Shown: piece after piece, positions 56,031-64,000 of the stretch
How the letters are laid out: each line of letters opens with the position of its first letter
How positions within the stretch are numbered: position 1 is the first letter of the stretch
Assembly (NCBI GenBank): GCA_946800325.1
Contig: OX326959.1
Location: 22,311,742 to 22,375,741, forward strand
Length of the DNA stretch: 64,000 bases
From: Luzula sylvatica
Taxonomy: Eukaryota; Streptophyta; Magnoliopsida; Poales; Juncaceae
Direction: 5' to 3'
Program-made: the position numbers and the translations under genes
Notes under the pieces: generated by a model
Databases searched by the model: none
What the model saw: only the letters and a program-made list of their open reading frames with translations
Told to the model about the DNA's origin: nothing

Positions 56031-57680
56031 CTAATACAGAGGCACGTATGGTTCGTGATCAAAGAGAAACATATTTACAATATCAAATGAATCCCCATTC
56101 ATATCCTCGGAACCATTTGAAAATCCCGTAAAAGTCGAAGAAATGTCGAAATCATTCGACGAATCCATAATCCTCGGAAACATTTCAAAAGAAGTGACCG
56201 AGCTCGAATTCAGATCGCCCACCACTTCATCCTCATTTTCATTCTTCACAGAAGATAACGGTGACGAAGAAAATGGCGGAACTTGTTGATCCGAACCACA
56301 AGTGCCGAAATCAATTATGCATGAAGTTTCTAATTGGGTATTGCTCTTATAATTTGCTTGATTGCAAGTATGCTGGCCGATATAGATGATTTCAAACATT
56401 TCTGGATTCTCCTCGGATTGTTGAACTTGTCTAATTGCAGGGCACTTTTGATCATATTTGTGTGTGCATCGAAAATAACTCCTGTAAAATAGATTTCATA
56501 ATTAGATTTTTTTTTTTTAGCTAATAAAAATGTAACAAATATAATGATATGTCTTGTCTTTGCTATTTCCCCGTTGTTTTTCCTCGACATATAAAAGGTA
56601 ATCAAGGACCCCACATATTTTAGATAGATTTAGGACCATGCGCAAGAAAACAGAAGTGATTAAATGAAGCTCTACTTTTTGATATAGACCCCAAAAATGG
56701 CGTTTATTATTTTATATTATTTTATATGATGAGATTCATTAAATATGTGTGAATTATTGGAAAAAAAAGCTATAATACACTCTTAAATCTTGCACAAAAT
56801 TATGCGATGCTAGAAATCAAGTGTGTTTGGGTGTGAGTGGGGTACCATATCAAACCCCTTAATTATTTGACGTACATCTCCAGTACAGCTGTACAGGTAC
56901 CAAAATGCAAACAAACATGCAAGTGTATTAATTAAGCTTGTAATTATAGTTTGAATTTTTGTTATGTACGATTTCAACTTTTTTATGCATAACAATTAAT
57001 TCCAGTATAATAATACTATACCCTTAGACCAATTATTTTTTTTATAATAAATTATCAAGTTTTTAGGAATTCATAAACTTATTCTATGGTCATTTTTCTA
57101 GAGATACTTTCACCATGATCCAAATCTCAACTATTCTATAATATAAAGATTTTTGGTAGTAATTAACTTCTTTTAAAAGTTTAAAAACATGAACATGGTT
57201 TACAGAAAACTTTTATACCTTGGGTACTTTGAACTGAAAATCTCTTTCTGGCCATATTTCCTCCACGTAAATCCATCAGTCATACTCCTATTTTGCACCT
57301 TTTTGCAAGAATCAGGATTAATCCTGCAAAAAAAAAAAAAAATCCACAAAATCACTTCAAAAGCACTTCAAAAAAATAAAATCAAATCAAAATTATGTAC
57401 TCTCATACCGTCTTCTATAACCGATTTTCCGTGTTGGTTGAAATCCCCTCTTCTTGCTATTATTAACAATCACGCCATCATCAGAGTTCTTCGAGACCTC
57501 GCAACGTGACGAAGCAGAAATATTCAGACACGCAAGAGCTTCATTGAACGACTCGGAAATATTCTCGAGGAGAAGCGCGGTCTCGGGCTGCTGCGACGCA
57601 TTCTGCAACAAAGCCTTTAACTTCTCGGTCGATCCTCGACCTCTACGTAACGCGTTGATGGCCGAGTTTCTTTCCGCCAT
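56031..57680 (-). CDS. group III WRKY transcription factor, intact
   Basis: Nuclear DNA-binding factor expected to bind W-box sites (TTGAC). Exons: 57680-57409, 57323-57219 and 56481-56031; the phases agree, giving 275 residues. The WRKY domain reads DGFTWRKYGQKEIFSSKYPR (WRKYGQK at 111-117) and then a zinc finger C131-x7-C139-x23-H163-x-C165, the group III pattern. The second intron falls right after YPR, the conserved R-type site. Ahead of the domain lies a basic KKRGFQPTRKIGYRRR stretch, and an Asp/Ser/Asn-rich acidic C-terminus (MDSSNDFDISSTFTGFSNGS) could activate transcription. Related plant proteins of the WRKY41/53 type act in defence and senescence; that role here is inference. Start chosen for the best N-terminus (MAERNSAINALRRGRGSTEK), shared with the relic at 48637. 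Confidence 0.93.
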
Positions 57681-57784
57681 GTTTACTTCTAGTTGGAGGA
57701 AATGGAAGGAGAGGCAAATATATTTATGAAGGGGAGAGAAATGAGAAGGATAAGAGCAGGAAACAAGTGGGAAATAGAGAGATA

Positions 57785-57835
57785 GTAAAGGCCAAAAGTG
57801 ACGTCATTGTAATTACGTCATAAAATGAGGTTCGT
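57785..57835 (-). promoter_or_regulatory. as-1-like double TGACG motif upstream of the WRKY gene
   Basis: TGACGTCA (57799-57806) and TACGTCA (57814-57820) lie about 120-140 bp above the ATG, a spacing like as-1 elements bound by TGA-type bZIP factors in salicylate responses. A degraded version (TGATGACATTGCGATGACAT) is kept at the relic. Confidence 0.6.
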
Positions 57836-59150
57836 GGATCGTAAACATATAAACCATTTAGGGTTTGAAGGTACTTGTGGCAAATAATATGTAGCATTGA
57901 TGTTTCAGTTTGTATTTCACTATCATTTTAGAAATTCTTTGATCTCTAGAAGGAATATATAAGGCTATATTGTCTGACATGTATAAAGGATCTAAAGTTT
58001 TCTAAGTTTTTTGAGTGACATGGAAGCTTCCGCGTGAGATCGAGATAATTTCACCAATCACAAATCCAAATTGGTACTAGAAAAGATCTATATCTACGTT
58101 AAAATTGAGCACAAATTTCTTTTTTGAATGAGACACTCAAGACCAAAAATAACCATAATTTCCAAATAGTTAACTTACAACTTACGAAAGGAAAACATTT
58201 TGATTCCATAATAATTACTAGAAAATAATAATATGAAAATGTATCCATTATGTTATAAAACAAATACTATTTAGAAAATGATATAAATAAATTTAAGAAC
58301 TTGCATATTATATTTTGTATTTGTGGGTTGCTTATCTCTTGTCCATGTGCTAATCTATCCTTTGACTGCAATAAAGCTCAATTAATCACATTGATTAGTA
58401 TAAACTAGTTAATTAAGTGATGAGAACTTGGTTTTAAGTTAATGATTTTTGTCTTTTTCAAGATTAGATCACCCATTAATTAAGGCTCACTTTCACATGC
58501 TTACTTTATTGTTGGTCCTCCAATTATATATATTGGGGCTTCTAATTGGCATCGTGAATGTGATGAATTGTTTATTCATATTTGTGGTATTTTAAACTTA
58601 ATGCATTTAATTTTGAGAGCAAGTTGTCATGGATAATATGTTTTTTTATTTGAAATGGGTAGCCCTCATGTCATACTTCGAAACTCCCATAAACTCCCAT
58701 TTAAAAGGAAAATGTTGTATTTACTAAATATTTATGACAAAAGAAAGAAAAAAAGACAGCTAAAAACAAAAATATCCCATGCATGAAAATTAATAATGTG
58801 GAATATTTTAGATTTTTGTAAAGAAGAAAAAATATTTATATTTCGAATGTTGGAAAGATAAATATGATATTTGCATTTTGAGGAGGTAAATATTATATTT
58901 TTTAAAAAGAAAATTTTGATATTTGTTTTTTTAAAGGCTTATATTGGACTTTGAAAAATTGTAAACCCAAAGAGAAATTATCACTTTAGGAACGATCTAT
59001 TTGAGTGACGTTATTTCAAGAGCTCACGTGACTTAATCAAGAATTAATTTAAAAAATTGAAACAAATAATTACTATTTTCCCCCAAGCCTTCTCCATTTA
59101 ATCGTTTTTTTATATATTAATATTTTCCAAAAAATAATACAGAATTATTT
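57836..59150. other. intergenic DNA upstream of WRKY
   Basis: AT-rich, no coding exon or RNA gene recognised. The near part may belong to the promoter. Confidence 0.5.
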
Positions 59151-59189
59151 TTCATATATAGAGACTCGTAATCTCTCCAATTTATAATA

Positions 59190-59192
59190 ATG

Positions 59193-59291
<99 letters not shown>

Positions 59292-59328
59292 CTATGATGC
59301 TTTTAAAAACATGAAAAGGTTGGTGCTC

Positions 59329-59370
<42 letters not shown>

Positions 59371-59435
59371 GGGGGGGGGGGGGGGGCTATGATGTTTTTA
59401 AAAGCATGAAAAGGTTGGTGCTCATACATTTATAA
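59190..59435. repeat. (TA)n(GA)n microsatellites joined to a duplicated 50-bp segment
   Basis: TA run, GA run of about 25 units, then GGCTATGATG and AAACATGAAAAGGTTGGTGC; the same order follows again (TA, GA, a G run of about 18, GGCTATGATG, AAGCATGAAAAGGTTGGTGC). The unit is the reverse of the insert at 17030-17153, so the microsatellites are part of a mobile unit. Confidence 0.85.
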
Positions 59436-60517
59436 CCGTGTGATTCGCTTGGTGATTAGTGTTATATGATAAGATTTAAAGACTTAACGGAAAATTTGTA
59501 TTAAAGTTTGTTTCTCGTTAAACCTGTATTCTTCTGTATTCTTCACTCTGATTTTCTTTCTTTCTAATTAAATGATCTTCAACAGAAATATTAATAATCG
59601 GATTTGTTTCTCTCTCCAAAGAAGAGATTAGAAACATACTCCTTCCCAATCGAGCTGCGAATATTTTTTAGTCCCATCTTCTTCTGACTTTCATTTTCAT
59701 TAGTAGCTTGTTTTAACTGACTCCTATCTTTTCTCTTATACTATTCAACACTGCTCTGATTTTTTTATTCGATATCTTCAAATACTGCCCTGTTTTCTTT
59801 GATTTTCATCTTCCATACTTGTTTGTTTTTTATACTCTCTTCCATAATCCTCTCTCTCGTTCTTTATTACTAGCAATTTAGTATTTTATTGTCAACTATT
59901 AAAATTCAATACTCGTTTCTTTTAATGTTTGTATACATGCTACTTGGTGTCCCCTAATTCTCAAGTTTTGAAGGTAAATAATATGCAAAATATTATCAGG
60001 ATTGACTCGGGCTTGTAGAATTGTCGATGCATATTAATTATAAGTAGAACATCACTATCTACTTCCCCCCCTTCATTTTTTTAATAAGGACCATGCCAAC
60101 TTTTGAAAGCAAAACAAAAATACTTGAAACAAAACCATCTTTATCAAAAGCTAGAACTTTGTAGTGTTGAAAATCAATATCATAACCATACAAACTCAAG
60201 GATTTCTTTGTGTTTCTGATTTGAACTATATTTCCAAGGATTGTTTTCAATTATGCTAACAATTATATTTGATGTTCGAATTATAAATTATATATCTGTC
60301 GAGTATATTTAAATTGTAAGACTAATCATGAGATATAGTTAGAGTACCCAAGTATACCCAGTTGCACTAATCTAGAGATCCATTATCATGTTGTGCAATA
60401 CTCCTGCTGTCCTGCAGACTTCTACTAGAGAAAATTGGACATGGAAATAGAAGAGAACAAGCATGGGTTTAAAAACGAAAGACGGTATGTGTCGTTCGAG
60501 AAGAACTGATAATAATA
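59436..60517. other. intergenic DNA
   Basis: T-rich, C/T-rich 59.55-59.88 kb; no gene seen. Confidence 0.5.
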
Positions 60518-60521
60518 GTAG

Positions 60522-62190
60522 GAAATTTTCCAACAGTAACCATGTTACTAAAGTTAATTCACGAAATAACCAAGTTTTGAACATAATTCTAAAAATTTGT
60601 TTAGCGGGGTATCATTCAGCGCCAGGCGGGAACCATTCTACGCCTTTCTTAATACCTCGCCAGGCGAGCAATGGAAGCCCGCCTTTGTATGGAGCATTTT
60701 TGCATGTAGCCCATTTTAGAATAAAAATTCAAAAACTAACCCCTTTTTCGCAAATATTCCAAAAATAACCCCTTTTCGCAAATATTCCAAAAATAACCCT
60801 TTTCGCGCCGAAAAGGGTTATTTTTGGAATATTTGCGAAAAGGGGTTAGTTTTTGAATTTTTATTCTAAAAGGGGCTACATGCATAAATGCTCCCCTTTG
60901 TATTTTGTTATTAGCAATTGGAAAATTGATATTTGTTCCCAAATTTTACCATAACATGGTATATGTTCTAAATTAGTATATTTAATTAAAATAATAACTA
61001 GTACATGTTGGCTGTTAACTTAATACATAATTAATAATTATTCGAATTCATAAATTTGAATAAATTTTACTGAATATTTAATTATATCTTTTAATTAGCA
61101 CGTAAATTAAATATAATTGTTTGAAATGGAGGATTCGGCAGGTACATTTTGGGGAGAGTGATTTTTTTTTTCAAAAAGTTACTACTGACAACTCACAGGG
61201 TTTGAAAAAAAAAATTAAAATTTATTGCACCCAAAATGTACCTGCCGAATCCTCCATTACAAACAATTACATTTAATTTACGTGCTAATTAAAAGATATA
61301 ATTAAATATTCAGTAAAATTTAGTCAAATTTATGAATTCGAATAATTATGAATTATGTATTAAGTTAACAGCCAACATGTACTAGTTATTATATTAATTA
61401 AATATACTAATTAGGACATTTCTATGTTATGGTAAAATTTGGATAATTTCGATTCGTCTATTTAATTAAAATGATAATCAATACATGTTAGTTGTTAACT
61501 TAATATATAATTAATAATTGTTCGAATTCATAAATTTGAATAAATTTTACTGAATATTTAATTATATATCTTAATTATCAATATAATTGAACGTAATAAC
61601 TAAATAATGGAGAATTCGGCATGACACTTTGGAGGGGTTTAATTTTTTCTTTTTTTAATATCAGACACACTGACACACGGTTTGAAAAAAAATATAAAAA
61701 AATTATTCCACTCCAAGATGTACCCGCCGAATTCTCCATTATTTAGTTATTACGTTCAATTATATTGATAATTAAGATATATAATTAAATATTCAGTAAA
61801 ATTTATTCCAATTTATGAATTTGAATAATTATTAATTATGTATTAAGTTAATAGCTAACATGTACTGGTTATCATTTTAATTAAATATACTAATTATAAC
61901 ATAGAAATGTTATGATAAAATTTGGATAATTTCGATTCGTATATTTAATTAAAATAATAACCATTACATATTAGTTGTTAACTTAATACATAATTAATAT
62001 TCATTCAAATTCATAAATTTGAATAAATTTTACTGAATATTTAATTATATATCTTAATTATCAATATAATTGAACGTAATAACTAAATAATGGAGAATTC
62101 GGCGGGTACATCTTGGAGCGCTGAATGGTACCCCGCAAAAGACATTTTGAGAATTATATTCAAAACATGGTTACTGTTGGAAAATTTATA
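60522..62190. mobile_element. composite foldback element with a tandem of palindromes
   Basis: Outer ends AAATTTTCCAACAGTAACCA and, reversed on the right, the same words; then GCGGGGTATCATTCAGCGCC on the left mirrors GCGCTGAATGGTACCCCGC on the right (62.12-62.14 kb). In between, a roughly 230-bp sequence appears five times in alternating orientation: 60.95-61.15 (forward), 61.22-61.43 (reverse), 61.43-61.64 (forward), 61.70-61.92 (reverse), 61.92-62.12 (forward). Markers are GGAGGATTCGGCAGGTACAT and GAATATTTAATTATAT. The spacers at the hairpin tips are also alike (CACAGGGTTTGAAAAAAAA, CACACGGTTTGAAAAAAAA), so a 480-bp palindrome has been tandemly copied. No ORF of note. The class is unknown. 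Confidence 0.85.
60691..60894. mobile_element. 204-bp near-perfect palindrome with 9-bp duplication
   Basis: Ends GGAGCATTTTTGCATGTAGC and, reversed, GGAGCATTTATGCATGTAGC; the arms pair almost to the centre (CTTTTCGCGCCGAAAAG). The duplication CCTTTGTAT lies at 60682-60690 and 60895-60903. The left arm has one extra 28-bp unit (CGCAAATATTCCAAAAATAA). Foldback MITE, Mutator-type by duplication length; transcripts would form a long hairpin. Confidence 0.93.
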
Positions 62191-62473
62191 TATATATATA
62201 TTGTAATAATAGATAGTAATTATATCATAATAATAATAGTATATTATATTTTAATATTATTTGATGATTTAACAACGATGCTAAATATTTATATTAATTT
62301 TAAGTAAATAATATTTCTACATTTGCAATAACAAAATTCCAAAAAAATTCTAAACAACTAAACAAATAATTATATTTACCAACATCTTATAATTTTAGAC
62401 AACCAATCAAACTATTAAATTACTAATTACAGAATTTATTCTCTTCTATCTTATAATAATTCTATTTTGCAAA
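62191..62473. other. AT-rich spacer
   Basis: No feature recognised. Confidence 0.5.
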
Positions 62474-62605
62474 TGGGCCAATATCCCAGTTAGTTGAGTG
62501 TGAAACACAAAAAACATATGTTGTGAGGGATTGTCGATTCAATTTTCATTGAGATCGATAAATGAAGGACATATGAACCTCATCCGATTATTATAAAAAA
62601 CATAA
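62474..62605 (+). mobile_element. SINE copy, plus orientation
   Basis: TGGGCCAATATCCCAGTTAG with TTGAGTGTGAAACACAAAAA, then GTTGTGAGGGATTGTCGATT and ACATATGAACCTCATCC, ending in TTATTATAAAAAACAT. B-box decayed (GATTCAATTTTC). No clear duplication. Confidence 0.78.
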
Positions 62606-62993
62606 TAATAATCCGATTTCACTTTATTAATTCCACTTGCCAAAGAGCCCCTGTTTTAATTATTTGGCATGATATTCATTTTAAGATGCATAAGACATGT
62701 TTCTAATATCATATGTTGGTTCGATACAATCTAATTAAAAGTATATTTTTTGAAATTTTAGTAAGTAATGAGATAAAATTGTTTGGGTAACATATGGTCC
62801 TTTCCTTATTTTAGTGGCTCGTTACTCCGAGTGGACTCTCAAACACGAACATGTCCAATTTTTCCAAGTTTACAAAAAAGAACTTGTTATTTGTCGAATT
62901 AAAAAATAATACCCATATAGGTCAATTTTCCGAAAAATAATGACACATTTAGATAAAATTGATTTCCATTCCAAATTCAAACTATGAAAATCA

Positions 62994-63060
62994 GGACCGG
63001 TGCCAAAAAAAAAACAATTATCAAATGACATTCATTTTGAAATGCCACAATTAATTTTTT
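62994..63060 (+). mobile_element. hAT-MITE end fragment
   Basis: CAGGACCGGTGCC followed by CAAATGACATTC and GAAATGCCACAATT resembles the left end of the MITE at 33005 (CAGGGCCGGCCC, CAAATGCCACAATT). No matching right end found. Confidence 0.45.
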
Positions 63061-63611
63061 AATATGATTGTTTTAGTTCATTTTTGAAATATTGATATTT
63101 TGTAACGTGATTGATTGTTGAAATACAATTGAATATTATTGTACAATTTAATGTTTATGTTGTGTTTGTGGAAATGTTCAAGTAATTAACATAAAATGTT
63201 CTATTTTAAATTTATGTACGTTAAGTTTTAAGTTTGTTGTAAAAGACTGAAGAAATGGAGAGATGGGCATGGCGACTCAAAAGCCCCATGGCTGCTCGCC
63301 TCCCTCTGAACCCTAGCCGCGAAGCGCCGTCGCCACCGAGAAGGGGAAGGCTCCGATCGGTCCCAAATGGAGAGGGTTGGTTCTTGATGACAAGACAACT
63401 CTACGATGTCCCCTCCTTCACCCCTATTACCTCTTCCCCATGCCTCGTACAAACAAAGTACGACCCAGACTCACTCAACACCTCAAACTCCTTCTCTCCT
63501 TCATCATTACTCTCCTCTCAACCTCAATCTCTTCTCCCAAAGCCATTCACACCCCTTCTCTCTTCCATCCAAACTTCAACAATGGAGAAAGGTAAGCAAG
63601 TTATGACTCTC

Positions 63612-64000
63612 AGACGAACAAGACAACCACAATCGGTCCTATGCGCGGGTTTTGCGGGATCCAGCCCCTACGGGATTCATGGCGGCGGCCCGCAAGGAAA
63701 GGATAGGCCTCGGTCCTCTGGTATCGGAGGCTTTCGAGCAAGGAATCTCAAGGAAAAGGCCTGTGCCGGACCAATCGGTCTCTGCTGCGGCCTCACCGGA
63801 GCGACTCTCATGGCCACCGAGCGACAAATCCGAATGGCATGACCTATGCCACAAGTGTTTAGTCCCGGGTCACCCGACCGAACAATGCCGAAAACCGAGG
63901 GCGTGCGTGAATTGTCGTCTCCCTCGACACATCGCCAAATATTGCCCAAAAAAGAAGACGAGGAAGACGAGAAAGACCTCGGTTTGGACTCGGGTCCAGG
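63612..64000 (+). CDS. CCHC zinc-knuckle protein, partial at the right edge (probably LINE ORF1 or related)
   Basis: The frame ending at 64000 reads NRSYARVLRDPAPTGFMAAA, GPLVSEAFEQGISRKRPVPD, then two zinc knuckles CHKCLVPGHPTEQC and CVNCRLPRHIAKYC and a basic KKKTRKTRKT tail. Knuckles of this form occur in LINE ORF1 and Gag-like proteins of plants. A possible start in another frame (63585, MEKGKQV) or at 63255 would require a frameshift or splice to join. The ATG at 63678 is in frame. The product continues past the window, so class and integrity are open. Confidence 0.6.

Overview
This is a plant nuclear window, most likely from a eudicot. It has short GT-AG introns, a class III WRKY gene, a vacuolar sorting receptor, an F-box/LRR gene, plant L1-type LINEs, Ty1/copia-type LTR elements, tRNA-derived SINEs, MITEs and many microsatellites. 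Only three host loci look like normal multi-exon genes, and all three lie on the minus strand: an F-box/LRR gene that carries a stop codon and an in-frame MITE (0.2-1.9 kb), a complete 14-exon vacuolar sorting receptor (25.6-28.6 kb), and a complete 3-exon group III WRKY (56.0-57.7 kb). Smaller or partial coding pieces are a two-exon small protein (15.0-15.5 kb), a C-terminal piece of a C2-family protein with a homopolymer frameshift (16.16-16.69 kb), a relic of the WRKY start and promoter (48.6-48.8 kb), and a CCHC zinc-knuckle ORF running off the right edge. Layout: 0-2.2 kb F-box gene; 2.27-9.04 kb a full-length LINE with two intact ORFs, a poly-A tail and a target-site duplication (TSD); 9-14.6 kb AT-rich intergenic DNA with direct repeats, a MITE, a relic of the F-box 5' leader and a 39-bp minisatellite of about 30 units; 16.7-19.7 kb a large inverted-repeat element with gene-like pieces inside; 22-25 kb a 5'-truncated LINE split by a young non-autonomous LTR element with apparently identical LTRs; 25.6-29.4 kb the receptor gene; 30.3-34.5 kb a dead LINE holding a four-level nest of transposons; 34.66-35.49 kb a solo LTR; 37.56-45.76 kb a copia element with similar LTRs but a wrecked pol; 46.9-55 kb many nested small elements, a second LINE fragment and duplicated segments; 56-57.7 kb WRKY; 59-62.2 kb microsatellites and an array of palindromes; 63.2-64 kb the partial CCHC ORF. 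The genes do not form an operon or cluster. The main story is repeated insertion: most boundaries could be fixed by eye from target-site duplications, and in several cases a second copy of the same host sequence elsewhere in the window serves as the empty site. All family calls come from reading translations and motifs; no database search was run.
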